From an uncultured Oscillospiraceae bacterium (GTDB lineage: Bacteria > Bacillota > Clostridia > Oscillospirales > Acutalibacteraceae), in NCBI GenBank assembly GCA_900539855.1, contig UQDO01000006.1, forward strand, positions 1-64,000: 64,000 nt of DNA, in the 5' to 3' direction. The first letter of the stretch is position 1. The number at the start of each line of letters is the position of its first letter. Position numbers and translations under genes: made by a program. Below, piece by piece: positions 17,387 to 26,821 of the stretch. Below the pieces are notes generated by a model. The model was given only the letters and a program-made list of their open reading frames with translations. It searched no databases and was not told the origin of the DNA.

Positions 17387-18220
17387 TTACTGCTGTTTTA
17401 CAAGCTCTTTATATATTTCGTTTTTCTTTCTGCCCGACAGCGCCGCCGCTTCCTTTGCGGCAGCCGACGCCGGCATTCCGCCGTCCATCAGCTCCTTCGC
17501 CGCCGCGACAGCATCAAAAAGCGGCATTTCGCTGCTTTCCGTTTTTTCTGCCTCACCCTCGATTATTATGACATATTCGCCCTTTGCACTGCCGTCGGCA
17601 TACTTTGCGGCGGCAGAAAAAAGCGTCGTCCTTTCGACCGATTCGTGCAGCTTGGTAAGCTCCTTTACAAGGGCAATATTGCGGTCGCCGAATGTGTCAG
17701 CCATGTCGCGGAGCGCAGCTGCCAGCTTATGGGGCGCTTCGTAGAAAATAAGCGTGCGCCGCTCATGCTTCAGAGACAAAAGATGCTCGCGCCTGCTCGG
17801 TTTGTTGACCGATAAAAAGCCCTCAAAGCAAAATCTGCCCGACGGCATACCGGAAATGGCAAGCGCCGTGATGAGTGCTGAGGGTCCCGGAACCGATTCC
17901 ACCTCAATGCCTCGGTCAAGTATGTATCTTACAAGATCCTCGCCGGGATCGGATATCGCCGGCATACCGGCGTCGGTCACAAGAGCGCAGCTCTCGCCTT
18001 TTTCTATCCTGTCAGCTATAACATCGTGCCTTGTCACCTTGTTGTGCTCATGGTAGCTGACCATCGGCTTTTTGACGGCAAGGTGATTGAGCAGCTTTAG
18101 GGTCACCCTTGTGTCCTCGGCGGCAATAAAATCCACCGTCGACAGCACATCGGCAGCCCTCGGGGAGAGGTCCCCCAAATTTCCTATCGGCGTGCCGACA
18201 ACATACAGCTTGCCTGACAA
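17387..18220 (-). CDS. rsmI: 16S rRNA (cytidine1402-2'-O)-methyltransferase
   Basis: A 277-residue SAM-dependent enzyme that methylates the ribose of C1402 in the decoding centre. Family marks are LYVVGTPIGNLGDLSPRA at the N-terminus, AAEDTRVTLKLL, and the SAM-binding loop VTDAGMPAISDPGEDLV. The TTG at 18220 is chosen because AGGAGG lies eight bases upstream; the frame extends to a GTG at 18229, but that codon touches the ribosome binding site. It is the last gene of the cysE-cysS operon. Confidence 0.93.
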   Translation of the reverse strand: MSGKLYVVGTPIGNLGDLSPRAADVLSTVDFIAAEDTRVTLKLLNHLAVKKPMVSYHEHNKVTRHDVIADRIEKGESCALVTDAGMPAISDPGEDLVRYILDRGIEVESVPGPSALITALAISGMPSGRFCFEGFLSVNKPSRREHLLSLKHERRTLIFYEAPHKLAAALRDMADTFGDRNIALVKELTKLHESVERTTLFSAAAKYADGSAKGEYVIIIEGEAEKTESSEMPLFDAVAAAKELMDGGMPASAAAKEAAALSGRKKNEIYKELVKQQ

Positions 18221-18233
18221 CGGCAGCACCTCC

Positions 18234-18986
18234 TTACACCTTTCTTGATCTTCCCTGTTTGTAATCCCCGTAAATATCCATCATTTCGTCCGAAAGGCAG
18301 CCGTCCCTTTCGACTATGAGCGGCGGCATTATTTTAAGCCCCGGCTTGCCGCCAGAACGCCCCTCAACGAGCACCAGCCACGGCTCGCAGCCGTCGCGCT
18401 GAATGACCTCGCGCAGCACCTTCGGTTCTATCTTTTTTTCGCGCATCGCGCAGAATATGTCGCACAGACGCTCCGGTCGGTGGCAGATGCACAGCCTGCC
18501 GCCGAATTTCAGCAGCCGGGCGGCGGCAGCCACAACATCCGGCAAGGTGCACATGACCTCATGCCGCGCTATTTTCTGCGCCTCGGTCAGGTTTTTGCTG
18601 CCTGTTCCCTCCGCCTTATACGGCGGATTGCAGGTCACAAGATCGGCTGTGCCGGCGGCAAATTCGTCTTTTATATATTTAAGGTCAGCGTTTTTCACCT
18701 TGAAGCGATCGGCAATACCGTTCAGCTCTGCGTTCTCGGCGGCAAGCGCGGCGGCATTGCTTTGTATCTCCACACCGGTTACGCTTTTTGCCGCCTCATT
18801 TTTAATAAGCAGCAGCGGTATTATGCCGCAGCCCGTGCCAAGGTCAACGGCGACTTCGGCGGACGACCTGCCGGCAAAATCGGCAAGCAGCACGGCGTCG
18901 GTGCCAAAGGTGTGGTCGCCCGACACCTTTATTGAAAAGCTGCCGAGCGGTTCTATCGACGTTTTGCCGGTCATTTTCTGCTCCAT
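18234..18986 (-). CDS. tRNA1(Val) (adenine37-N6)-methyltransferase-like protein
   Basis: A 250-residue class I SAM methyltransferase of the YfiC/YabB family. SAM-binding VDLGTGCGIIPLLL is near residue 50, and the N6-adenine catalytic motif NPPY is in LVTCNPPYKAEG. The N-terminal FGTDAVLLADF is typical of this family. The gene starts inside the last codons of cysS (16-base overlap), so translation is coupled. In many Firmicutes this gene precedes rsmI, as here. The tRNA target is assumed from the family. Confidence 0.85.
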   Translation of the reverse strand: MEQKMTGKTSIEPLGSFSIKVSGDHTFGTDAVLLADFAGRSSAEVAVDLGTGCGIIPLLLIKNEAAKSVTGVEIQSNAAALAAENAELNGIADRFKVKNADLKYIKDEFAAGTADLVTCNPPYKAEGTGSKNLTEAQKIARHEVMCTLPDVVAAAARLLKFGGRLCICHRPERLCDIFCAMREKKIEPKVLREVIQRDGCEPWLVLVEGRSGGKPGLKIMPPLIVERDGCLSDEMMDIYGDYKQGRSRKV

Positions 18987-20353
18987 TTTACGCCCTGCGG
19001 AGTGTCCTCAAGCACTATTCCCATTTCGGACAGCTTGTTTCTTATCGCGTCGGCGGTGGCAAAATCCTTTGCCTTTCTCGCGGCGGTGCGCTGCTCGATG
19101 AGCGCCTCGACCTCGCTGTCGAGCGACTGCTCCTGTTTTCTGTCGTAAAGCAGACCCAGAACGCCGCAAAGCTCCTCCAAAGCGGCAAGCATTGCCGAGA
19201 GCGAAGCCTTTTTAGCGCCTGCCGCCACCGCTATATTTATATCCTTCACAAGCATGTAAACGGCGCCCAAGGCGTCGGCGGTATTGAGGTCGTCGTCCAT
19301 AGCGGCGATAAATTCCGCCTTTCTCTGCTCTATGAACTGCGGTGTCTCGCCGCCCTCCTCTGCGTGCTGCATGGCAAACAGCAGACCGTCGCGGCAGGAA
19401 TACAGCCGGTCAAGCGAATTTTTCGCCTGCTCGATTATGTCCACGCTGTAGTTTATCGGGCTGCGGTACTGAGCCGATATCATTATAAATCTTATAGGCT
19501 CGTAACCGAACTTTTCGGCAACCTCACGGACGGTGAAGAAATTGCCGAGCGACTTTGACATCTTGCGATTGTCAACATTTATATATCCGTTATGCATCCA
19601 GTAATGCGAAAATTCGCAGCCGTTTGCAGCCTCCGACTGGGCGATCTCGTTTTCGTGATGCGGAAAAATAAGGTCCTGTCCGCCGCAATGGATATCTATG
19701 GTCTTGCCGAGATATCTGCCTGCCATGGCTGAGCACTCGATATGCCAGCCCGGTCTGCCCTTGCCCCACGGCGACTCCCAGTAGGGTTCGCCCTCCTTGG
19801 CGCCCTTCCATAGGCAGAAGTCCATGGGATCCTCCTTTATTTCCGAAACATCGATCCTCGCGCCTGCCTCAAGGTCCTCAAGCGGCTGATGCGACAGCTT
19901 GCCATAGCCCTTAAACTTTCCGGCACGGAAATAAACGTCGCCGCCCGACGGATAGGCATATCCCTTTTCGACAAGCGTGCCGATGAGCGAGATTATCGCG
20001 TCGATGTTTTCGGTAGCCCTCGGATGCACAGTCGCCGGACGGACGCCAAGCCCCTTAGCGTCGGTCCAGAACTCCTCTATATACCTTTCGGCGACTTCGG
20101 GGACAGAGGTGCCCTCCTCGTTGGCTTTTTTAATGAGCTTGTCGTCGATATCGGTAAAATTCTGAACGAAGCGGACGGTATAGCCGCGCCACTCAAGATA
20201 GCGGCGCAGCACGTCGAAAACGCAGAGCGGACGGGCGTTTCCTATGTGTATGAAATTGTAAACGGTCGGTCCGCAGGCGTATATTTTGATTTCGTTTTTA
20301 TCAATCGGTACAAGTTCTTCCTTTGTTCTTGTAAGCGTGTTATAAATCTTCAT
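18971..20353 (-). CDS. cysS: Cysteinyl-tRNA synthetase
   Basis: A 460-residue class I synthetase that charges tRNA-Cys. It shows the zinc-site YACGPTVYNFIHIGNARP, which includes the HIGN motif, the second zinc segment around CGGQDLIFPHHENE, and the KMSKS loop in VDNRKMSKSLGNFF. The C-terminal helical and anticodon-binding regions follow, to normal length. It starts five bases after cysE, so the Cys T-box upstream of cysE controls both cysteine synthesis and tRNA charging. Confidence 0.97.
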   Translation of the reverse strand: MKIYNTLTRTKEELVPIDKNEIKIYACGPTVYNFIHIGNARPLCVFDVLRRYLEWRGYTVRFVQNFTDIDDKLIKKANEEGTSVPEVAERYIEEFWTDAKGLGVRPATVHPRATENIDAIISLIGTLVEKGYAYPSGGDVYFRAGKFKGYGKLSHQPLEDLEAGARIDVSEIKEDPMDFCLWKGAKEGEPYWESPWGKGRPGWHIECSAMAGRYLGKTIDIHCGGQDLIFPHHENEIAQSEAANGCEFSHYWMHNGYINVDNRKMSKSLGNFFTVREVAEKFGYEPIRFIMISAQYRSPINYSVDIIEQAKNSLDRLYSCRDGLLFAMQHAEEGGETPQFIEQRKAEFIAAMDDDLNTADALGAVYMLVKDINIAVAAGAKKASLSAMLAALEELCGVLGLLYDRKQEQSLDSEVEALIEQRTAARKAKDFATADAIRNKLSEMGIVLEDTPQGVKWSRK

Positions 20354-20358
20354 TTTTA

Positions 20359-21030
20359 TTACTCCTTTTCTGCATCTTTAGCTTCTGTGCCTTCGGTTTC
20401 TTTCGTCAGCGCCTCTAATTTTTTTGTAAGCTCATTTACCTTAAAATTAAGCGCGCACAGCTGCTGCGACACGGGGTCGGGCACATGTATCTGATCGAGC
20501 GGCCTTATTTTCTGCCCGTTCTGCCTTACGACCCTTGCCGGAACGCCGACCACCGTACAGTTGGGCGGCACCTCCTCGAGCACGACCGCTCCGGCGGCTA
20601 TACGCGAATTGTCGCCCACCTTGAACGGTCCCAAGACCTTGGCGCCGCTGCTTATCATGACGTTGTTGCCTATTGTCGGATGCCTTTTGCCGACATCCTT
20701 GCCCGTTCCGCCCAGGGTGACGCCCTGATATATCAGGCAGTCGTCGCCCACGACGGCGGTCTCGCCTATCACAACGCCGTGGCCGTGGTCTATCACGAGC
20801 CGCCTGCCTATCGTGGCGCCGGGGTGTATCTCTATGCCGGTCTTTTTGGCGCAGCGCTGGCTTATCCACCTTGCTATGAACTTCATGTTGTGCCTGTAAA
20901 ACCAGTTGGCACGGCGGTGCATCCTTATTGCCTTTACGCCGGGATACAGCAGCAGTATCTCAAGTGCCGAGCGCGCGGCAGGGTCGCGGTCCCTTACCGC
21001 GGCGATGTCCTCTTTTATTCTGTCAAACAA
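20359..21030 (-). CDS. cysE: Serine O-acetyltransferase, TTG start set by the T-box
   Basis: A 223-residue enzyme that makes O-acetylserine, the precursor of cysteine. The N-terminal helical domain begins FDRIKEDIAAVRDRDPAARS. The left-handed beta-helix has hexapeptide repeats with the catalytic segment DHGHGVVIGETAVVGDDCLIYQG and GGTGKDVGKRHPTIGN. The open frame extends to 21123, but that would translate the T-box terminator. A TTG at 21030 has GGAGG eight bases upstream and gives the usual N-terminus. The last ~25 residues form a Lys/Glu-rich tail. Confidence 0.93.
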   Translation of the reverse strand: MFDRIKEDIAAVRDRDPAARSALEILLLYPGVKAIRMHRRANWFYRHNMKFIARWISQRCAKKTGIEIHPGATIGRRLVIDHGHGVVIGETAVVGDDCLIYQGVTLGGTGKDVGKRHPTIGNNVMISSGAKVLGPFKVGDNSRIAAGAVVLEEVPPNCTVVGVPARVVRQNGQKIRPLDQIHVPDPVSQQLCALNFKVNELTKKLEALTKETEGTEAKDAEKE

Positions 21031-21057
21031 ATAAATCCGCCTCCAAAAGTCGTGGAA

Positions 21058-21304
21058 AACAAAAACCTCCGCCGGAAATATCCGACGGAGGCGAATTATC
21101 GCGGTTCCACTCCTGTTTATCACTTAAAACGGTTGTAACGTGACCGACGCACGGGAATACTTTAAAAAATTTCCTCCCGCGTGCTGACGGGTGCATTCAC
21201 CGCGATCCCGACCGGCTCAGAAACCTTTCAGTCGGTGAGTTTCTGTCCCTTTTGCCCGGTAAAGGCGGCTACTTATCCCTTTTACGCATTTAATTATATA
21301 CTAT
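21058..21304 (-). promoter_or_regulatory. Cysteine-specific T-box leader of cysE-cysS
   Basis: Read on the minus strand, stem I holds AGTAGCCGC pairing back to GCGG before GAATGCA. The codon after GAA is TGC (21195-21193), which is Cys. The T-box sequence GGAGTGGAACCGCG is at about 21113-21100. The terminator stem is 21090-21065, followed by a T run ending at about 21055. The cysE ribosome binding site lies just beyond it. Confidence 0.92.
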
Positions 21305-21332
21305 ATTATATCAGATTTTTTCGATTTGTCTA
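21305..21332 (-). promoter_or_regulatory. Promoter of the Cys T-box operon
   Basis: Minus strand: TAGACA (21332-21327), a 16-base spacer and a perfect TATAAT (21310-21305), placed right before T-box stem I. It overlaps the region just downstream of the membrane-protein gene at 21348. Confidence 0.75.
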
Positions 21333-21347
21333 CAAAAAATTTATCGG

Positions 21348-22151
21348 TCAGCATTTCTCTCTCGCCTGTCTGAGGCTGAGTCCCAGCACAACCAGTCCTG
21401 CCCCGAACAAAGCGGAGGACAGCAAATTTATAAAGTCTGCCGTCATAGTGGATCTTAACAACTCATACGAGCTCAAATTTACAAGTCCCGTAAGGCAATA
21501 GTAAGCGCCGACTGCAAAAAGCGCGGCAGGAAGCGTCGCCTTTACGGCGCTGCCGCCCGTTACCGTCGCATCGGACGGCATATTAAAAGCCTTTACACTG
21601 CTGCATATTCCGCCGTAGAGGAATATGCCGAGAGCTATAATAACGCCTGCCTTAACGGCAAAGTACACAGCCTGCAGCGTGTTGATACTGCTGTCAGTAT
21701 CGACAAGCCCGTGGTTCGGTATTAACATCTCATATCCGAATAAGCCGAACCTTGCCAAAAAACTGTCGGCGCTCATCTCCGGCGTAAAAATGAGTACTGC
21801 GACGGCGATGACAAGCAGACCCGCATATACGAAATACACGACCTGTTTTATTCTCATTACAACGCCGAGCGTTTTGAGCACCGGTCTTATGCTGCCGCTT
21901 TCGCATCCCTGCGACGCGAATGAATACAGCATCCATGCCAGAACAGAATAAAAAGTCCTCCAAAAGAAATTCGGCAGATACAGCATACAGTACTGTGGGT
22001 TCAGAAGTATTGTGTTTACGTTCAATGCCGCGGAAATTGTCAGCAGCAGTGCGGCTGCAAAAAACAGCCTGCCGCCGAAAATGCCCTGACATAAAGTCTC
22101 ACTTTTTGCCGCATCACAGGTTCGTTTCGGTTTTGCCTGTTCACAGTTCAT
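21348..22151 (-). CDS. Hypothetical polytopic membrane protein
   Basis: A 267-residue protein that I do not recognise. After a short polar, Lys-rich N-terminus it shows about six hydrophobic segments: near residues 28-48, 58-78, 98-125, 165-185, 205-228 and 238-258. The C-terminus is short and basic, ending in two-charge residues and a cysteine. No catalytic motif is visible. It has GGGAGG before the ATG, follows pgsA by 36 bases in the same direction and is probably the last gene of the recA-rimO-pgsA transcript. The Cys T-box promoter begins immediately after it. Confidence 0.6.
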   Translation of the reverse strand: MNCEQAKPKRTCDAAKSETLCQGIFGGRLFFAAALLLTISAALNVNTILLNPQYCMLYLPNFFWRTFYSVLAWMLYSFASQGCESGSIRPVLKTLGVVMRIKQVVYFVYAGLLVIAVAVLIFTPEMSADSFLARFGLFGYEMLIPNHGLVDTDSSINTLQAVYFAVKAGVIIALGIFLYGGICSSVKAFNMPSDATVTGGSAVKATLPAALFAVGAYYCLTGLVNLSSYELLRSTMTADFINLLSSALFGAGLVVLGLSLRQAREKC

Positions 22152-22187
22152 CCTGCGCCCTCCCTTTTTTTATATCTTGATCATAAA

Positions 22188-22769
22188 TTATTTTGCCGGG
22201 TTGATATAATCGAAGCTGTCCTTCATATATATCGCGCCGGAAATGACCGTAAAGAGTGCCGACAGCCAGATAAGCACGGTAAACACCGCCTCGAGCGCCA
22301 TAGACGCCGACGACAGCACAGTTATTTCCTCGCAAAAGACCTTGACCGCAATGCCGTAGATAACGGTCACCATCTGGGTGACGGTCTTTATTTTTCCGAA
22401 AATATTTGCGGCTATGACCACGCCCTTGTCGGACGACACCACAACCAGTCTTAATGACGACACCATAAATTCGCGAAAAAGAATTATAAACAGCACCCAG
22501 GCTATACCCTTGCCGTAATCCATTGCAAGAAAGGCTATGAACGCCGATGTGGTAAGCATTTTATCGGCTAAGGGATCAAGAAATTTTCCGAAATTGGTGA
22601 CAATGTGGTGCTTTCTCGCAAGCATACCGTCAAGGTAGTCGGTAAAGGATGCCAGCGCAAACAAAGCAAGAGCCACTATATAATGGAACTTAAAATCTAT
22701 AAGCATCGCCGCCATAAAAAGGGGCGTCATAATAACCCGTGTCAGGGTCAGCTTGTTTGGCAGATTCAT
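22188..22769 (-). CDS. pgsA: CDP-diacylglycerol-glycerol-3-phosphate 3-phosphatidyltransferase
   Basis: A 193-residue inner-membrane enzyme that makes phosphatidylglycerol phosphate, the first step to phosphatidylglycerol and cardiolipin. The CDP-alcohol phosphotransferase motif DxxDGxxAR...G...DxxxD is present as DYLDGMLARKHHIVTNFGKF followed by LDPLADKM. Several membrane helices and the N-terminal MNLPNKLTLTRVIMTP are typical. The ATG overlaps the rimO stop by four bases. Confidence 0.95.
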   Translation of the reverse strand: MNLPNKLTLTRVIMTPLFMAAMLIDFKFHYIVALALFALASFTDYLDGMLARKHHIVTNFGKFLDPLADKMLTTSAFIAFLAMDYGKGIAWVLFIILFREFMVSSLRLVVVSSDKGVVIAANIFGKIKTVTQMVTVIYGIAVKVFCEEITVLSSASMALEAVFTVLIWLSALFTVISGAIYMKDSFDYINPAK

Positions 22770-24118
22770 TTGATTTCCTCGCTTTCATGGTAGTCTGCGG
22801 TCTGTTCGCCCAAAAGGTCGTATTCAATGGCGTCGTTTATAAGGACATACACAAGATCGCCAACCGAAATTTCGCCGTTTGCCTTGAAAAACACCTTTCC
22901 GTCTATATCCGGAGCGTCGGCGCGGCTCCTGCCGAACCAGCATTTGATATAATCGTCGTAGCCCTCGACCAGCACCTGCTGCACGGTGCCGAACTTTTCC
23001 TCATTTTTTTGCAGCGTTATCGAAAGCTGGTCGTTCATTATTATCTCGCTGCGGTCGACCCTTTGCTGCATCGGTATCTGATCGGGGAATTCTGCCGCTG
23101 CGGTGCCCTCCTCCTCGGAATAGGCAAAGCAGCCAAGACGGTCGAACCTTACCGCCTTTACAAACTCGCAAAGCTCGCTGAACTGCCGCTCGGTCTCGCC
23201 GGGGAAGCCGGTGATAAGGGTCGTTCTGAGCGTTATGTCGGGTATTTTCGCCCTTATGCGGCCCATTAGAGCCTCAAGCTCCTCCCTTGAACCGCCGCGG
23301 TTCATGCGGCGAAGTATCTCCTTGTCGCAGTGCTGTATCGGAATGTCGAGGTAATGCAGCAGCTTTGGCTCCTTACTCATCACGTCAAGCAGCTCGTCGG
23401 TTATAAGGTCGGGATATGTATAAAGCACCCTTATCCATTCTATGCCGGGGATTTTGCACAAATTAGTAAGCAGCTGCGCCAGCTTAGGCTCACCGTAAAG
23501 GTCCTTGCCGTAGCGTGTTGTGTCCTGCGCGACCACTACAAGCTCCTTTACTCCGCTTTCGGCAAGATGCCCTGCCTCAAACAGTATATCCTGCATGTAT
23601 CTGCTGCGGTATCTGCCGCGTATCGCCGGAATGGCGCAGTATGTACAGCAGTTGTCGCAGCCCTCGGCGATCTTTATATATGCGGTGTAGAAGGGGGTGG
23701 TAAGCATCCGGTCGCCTTCTATTATAAGCTCCTCTTTTTTGCCGTAGACGTTTTCCCCGTCGCCGCAAAGTGCCTTTTTAACTATATCGACTATATCGTT
23801 GTTTCCTGCCAGTCCCACAACTGTGTCAACCTCGGGCATCTGCTCCTTTATCTCATCACGGTAACGCTCCGCAAGGCAGCCGGTGACTATCAGCGCCTTT
23901 AAATTGCCGTCGGTCTTATATGCCGATACCTCAAGTATATTTTCTATCGCCTCCTGCTTTGCGGACTCGATAAATCCGCAGGTGTTGACGATTATGGCGT
24001 CAGCCTCAGACTCGACCGGCGTTATCTCAAAGCCGGCGTCCTCAAGTTTTTTCAGCATGACCTCGGCATCGATCTGATTTTTGGGGCATCCGAGCGATAC
24101 CATTCCGATTTTCTGCAT
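22766..24118 (-). CDS. rimO: Ribosomal protein S12 methylthiotransferase
   Basis: A 450-residue radical-SAM enzyme that adds a methylthio group to an aspartate of ribosomal protein S12. The N-terminal UPF0004 domain has MVSLGCPKNQIDAEVML and the cysteines in VNTCGFIESAKQEAI and ALIVTGCLAERY. The radical-SAM cluster is KIAEGCDNCCTYCAIPAIRG (CxxxCxxC). A TRAM domain ends the protein. The order rimO-pgsA with recA nearby is common in Firmicutes. It starts 12 bases after recX. Confidence 0.95.
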   Translation of the reverse strand: MQKIGMVSLGCPKNQIDAEVMLKKLEDAGFEITPVESEADAIIVNTCGFIESAKQEAIENILEVSAYKTDGNLKALIVTGCLAERYRDEIKEQMPEVDTVVGLAGNNDIVDIVKKALCGDGENVYGKKEELIIEGDRMLTTPFYTAYIKIAEGCDNCCTYCAIPAIRGRYRSRYMQDILFEAGHLAESGVKELVVVAQDTTRYGKDLYGEPKLAQLLTNLCKIPGIEWIRVLYTYPDLITDELLDVMSKEPKLLHYLDIPIQHCDKEILRRMNRGGSREELEALMGRIRAKIPDITLRTTLITGFPGETERQFSELCEFVKAVRFDRLGCFAYSEEEGTAAAEFPDQIPMQQRVDRSEIIMNDQLSITLQKNEEKFGTVQQVLVEGYDDYIKCWFGRSRADAPDIDGKVFFKANGEISVGDLVYVLINDAIEYDLLGEQTADYHESEEIK

Positions 24119-24130
24119 GGGTGTTTCCTC

Positions 24131-24808
24131 TCAAAATTCCGTATTTTCTGTATCAAAGACGTCCTCGCCTGCCTCTTCGAGAGCCCTTTTTACGGTCTGC
24201 ACCGAAAAGCCCTTCCTGACAAACGCCGCCATCATGCGGTCGACATCCTTTTGCGAGCGCAGCTTATTTTTGAATCTGCGCTCATATATTTCGGTCACGG
24301 CTCTTACCGGATCGTATTCGTATTCCTTTTCCTCTTTTAAAGCCGACAGCAGCTCACGGTCTATGCCCTCGGTGCTCAATGTATAAAGAGCCATTTTAAG
24401 GGACATTCCCTTATCAGCCATCAGCCGTTCGAGCCTGCGCCCGGCATAGTCGCGGTCGTTTATAAGACCCAATTCCTCCATGCGGTCGGCTGCCGCCACG
24501 GCGGCATAATCGGGAAAAGAGGCGCAAAGCTTTTTTATAAGCCCTGCTTTAGGGTAGGACGACCGTGAAAGGTACCACATCGCCCTGCTTTTTGCCCTTT
24601 TTATGTGCGACTGCGAGACAAGCGACTCCAGCTCCTCGTCGGTCAGCTCCATGCCTGCCGAAAGTCTTTTCATTTCGCAAAGCTCGCTGTCAAGCGCGAT
24701 AAGCCCTGCCGCGTCGGTCTCGGCAAGAAAAAGCTCCGGTTCGACCGGCTGGTCAAATTCCACGCCGGTAAGACTTTTGCGGCGCGGCTTGAGTGCAATT
24801 ATTTTCAT
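24131..24808 (-). CDS. recX: RecX regulatory protein
   Basis: A 225-residue, mostly helical protein of the RecX family, which modulates RecA filaments. The three-helix repeats are visible: RAMWYLSRSSYPKAGLIKKL, LGLINDRDYAGRRLERLM, and a final MMAAFVRKGFSVQTVKRAL. An N-terminal extension of ~65 residues precedes the core. Its ATG overlaps the recA stop in a TAATG junction, so it is coupled to recA. Confidence 0.9.
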   Translation of the reverse strand: MKIIALKPRRKSLTGVEFDQPVEPELFLAETDAAGLIALDSELCEMKRLSAGMELTDEELESLVSQSHIKRAKSRAMWYLSRSSYPKAGLIKKLCASFPDYAAVAAADRMEELGLINDRDYAGRRLERLMADKGMSLKMALYTLSTEGIDRELLSALKEEKEYEYDPVRAVTEIYERRFKNKLRSQKDVDRMMAAFVRKGFSVQTVKRALEEAGEDVFDTENTEF

Positions 24809-25935
24809 TATTCAACGTCAACGTCTATGCTGATCTTGGGTCTGCGCTTTGCAGGTGTCTCTGCCGCCGGCGCTTCCTCAGGAGCAGCAGCCGGTGCCGC
24901 GGCCTCTTCGGCAGCCGCAGCCGCCTTGCCCTTTTTCTGCGAGGCAGGAGCTTCAGCCAGCTTTTCCCTTATCTTGTCCTCGATCTCCTTCGCAAGCTCG
25001 GGGTGCTCTGCTATGTAAGCCTTGGCATTGTCACGTCCCTGTGCTATCTTTTCGTCGTTATATGATATCCATGCGCCCGAGCGCTTTACGATATCGTACT
25101 TTATGCCGAGGTCGATTATCTCGCCCTCGTGCGAGATGCCGCGTCCGTACATAATATCGAACTCAGCCTCTTTAAAAGGCGGCGCGACCTTGTTTTTTAC
25201 GACCTTTGCCTTGGTCCTGTTGCCCACGATCTCTCCGCCGACCTTTATGCTCTCCTGACGGCGTATGTCAAGACGGACCGACGCGTAGAACCTCAGCGCT
25301 CTGCCGCCCGTCGTGGTCTCGCTGCTGCCGTAAACGACGCCGACCTTGTCGCGCAGCTGGTTTATGAATATCGCTATGCAGTTCGATTTTGATATCGCGC
25401 CTGCCAGCTTTCTGAGCGCCTGCGACATAAGTCTTGCATGCAGACCCATGTGTGAGTCGCCCATGTCGCCCTCTATTTCTGCCTTAGGCACCAGCGCCGC
25501 GACCGAGTCGATAACAACGACCTCTATGGCGCCCGAGCGGACGAGCGCCTCGGTTATTTCGAGCGCCTGCTCGCCGGTATCGGGCTGGGACACCAGCATG
25601 GAGTCGATATCAACGCCAAGATTTGCGGCATAGACCGGGTCGAGCGCATGCTCAACGTCTATAAACGCCACCTCGCCGCCCTGCTTCTGGGCTTCGGCTA
25701 TAACGTGGAGGGCTATCGTGGTCTTACCTGACGACTCCGGTCCGAATATCTCAACGATTCTGCCCTTGGGCAGTCCGCCTATGCCGAGCGCCGCATCAAG
25801 ACCGATAGATCCGGTCGAGATGTGATCGACATTCATGTGCATGTTTTCGCCGAGCTTCATTATAGTGCCCTTGCCGAAATTCTTTTCGATCTGTTCAAGG
25901 GCAGTTGCCAATGCTTTTGCCTTATCGTCTGCCAT
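24808..25935 (-). CDS. recA: Recombinase RecA
   Basis: A 375-residue recombinase for homologous repair and SOS induction. Walker A is GPESSGKTT (residue ~65), Walker B is in [10 protein letters not shown], and loop L2 is near [37 protein letters not shown] is conserved. The last ~45 residues form an Ala/Pro/Glu-rich tail after KKGKAA. I see no clear LexA box in the 19-base gap to prmC, so transcription probably comes from further upstream. Confidence 0.97.
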   Translation of the reverse strand: MADDKAKALATALEQIEKNFGKGTIMKLGENMHMNVDHISTGSIGLDAALGIGGLPKGRIVEIFGPESSGKTTIALHVIAEAQKQGGEVAFIDVEHALDPVYAANLGVDIDSMLVSQPDTGEQALEITEALVRSGAIEVVVIDSVAALVPKAEIEGDMGDSHMGLHARLMSQALRKLAGAISKSNCIAIFINQLRDKVGVVYGSSETTTGGRALRFYASVRLDIRRQESIKVGGEIVGNRTKAKVVKNKVAPPFKEAEFDIMYGRGISHEGEIIDLGIKYDIVKRSGAWISYNDEKIAQGRDNAKAYIAEHPELAKEIEDKIREKLAEAPASQKKGKAAAAAEEAAAPAAAPEEAPAAETPAKRRPKISIDVDVE

Positions 25936-25954
25936 TTTTAGTTCTCCTTATATT

Positions 25955-26773
25955 TTAATATATATATTTTGCAAATACAACGCGGTCGTTTCCGCAAATG
26001 TCCTTTTTTGCGCTTACATCGGTAAAGCCGCAGCATCCGAGCAGCGTCTCAACCTCGCGCCTTTGGTCATAGCCCGTTTCAAAAACGATATGACCGCCGC
26101 TTTTTAAAAGATGCTTCCACTCTCCGGCTATTTTTCTGTAGAACAAAAGCCCGTCCTCTCCACCGTCAAGCGCCATTTCCGGCTCACATTTTACCTCTTT
26201 TGACAGCTGCGGCAGCTCTGCCGTTCTTATATACGGCGGATTGCTTATCAAGAGATCAAACCGCTTTTCGGTTTCAAAAGCCCCGTTTAAAACATCCGCC
26301 GTTATTATCTCACCGGGCGTGTGGTTAAGTACAAGGTTTTCCTTTAAATACTTTATCGCGTCGGGCGATTTTTCGACGAACGTGACCTTTGCCCCCACCG
26401 TTTTTGCAAGGGCGATGCCAATACATCCGCTGCCGGCGCAGATATCGAGCACTTTGGGCTCCGCTTTGCCCTTTAAAAGCGCCGCGGCGCAGTCTATCGC
26501 CGTTTCGGTGTCGGCGCGCGGTATCAGCACTCCGGGACCGACCTTAAAGGGCAGCCCGTAAAACTCCCACTCGCCCAAAATGTATTGCAGCGGTTCGCCC
26601 GATATTCTGCGTTTTTGGGCGACAAGTGCCGCAGAAACGGTACCGTCACCGACCGGGCAAAACCTTTTGCCGCCGTAAAATTTCACTATTTCGCCGGCTT
26701 CAAATGCGGCTGCGTCTATTCCTGCCGCCGAAAGTCCGGCTTTTATCCTCGCCGTCAGCTCCTCAAAGGTCAT
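25955..26773 (-). CDS. prmC: Release factor glutamine methyltransferase
   Basis: A 272-residue SAM enzyme that methylates the GGQ glutamine of release factors RF1 and RF2. The SAM motif LDICAGSGCIGIALA and the catalytic DLLISNPPYIRTAEL are present, and the N-terminal helical domain ends in PLQYILGEWEFYGLPF. It is preceded by the DUF1385 gene, a common Clostridia pairing, and followed by recA. Confidence 0.95.
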   Translation of the reverse strand: MTFEELTARIKAGLSAAGIDAAAFEAGEIVKFYGGKRFCPVGDGTVSAALVAQKRRISGEPLQYILGEWEFYGLPFKVGPGVLIPRADTETAIDCAAALLKGKAEPKVLDICAGSGCIGIALAKTVGAKVTFVEKSPDAIKYLKENLVLNHTPGEIITADVLNGAFETEKRFDLLISNPPYIRTAELPQLSKEVKCEPEMALDGGEDGLLFYRKIAGEWKHLLKSGGHIVFETGYDQRREVETLLGCCGFTDVSAKKDICGNDRVVFAKYIY

Positions 26774-26821
26774 TTTGATCTCCGTTCTGCCGCTGAAAAA
26801 TCAATAAAAACGGGCTGCATT

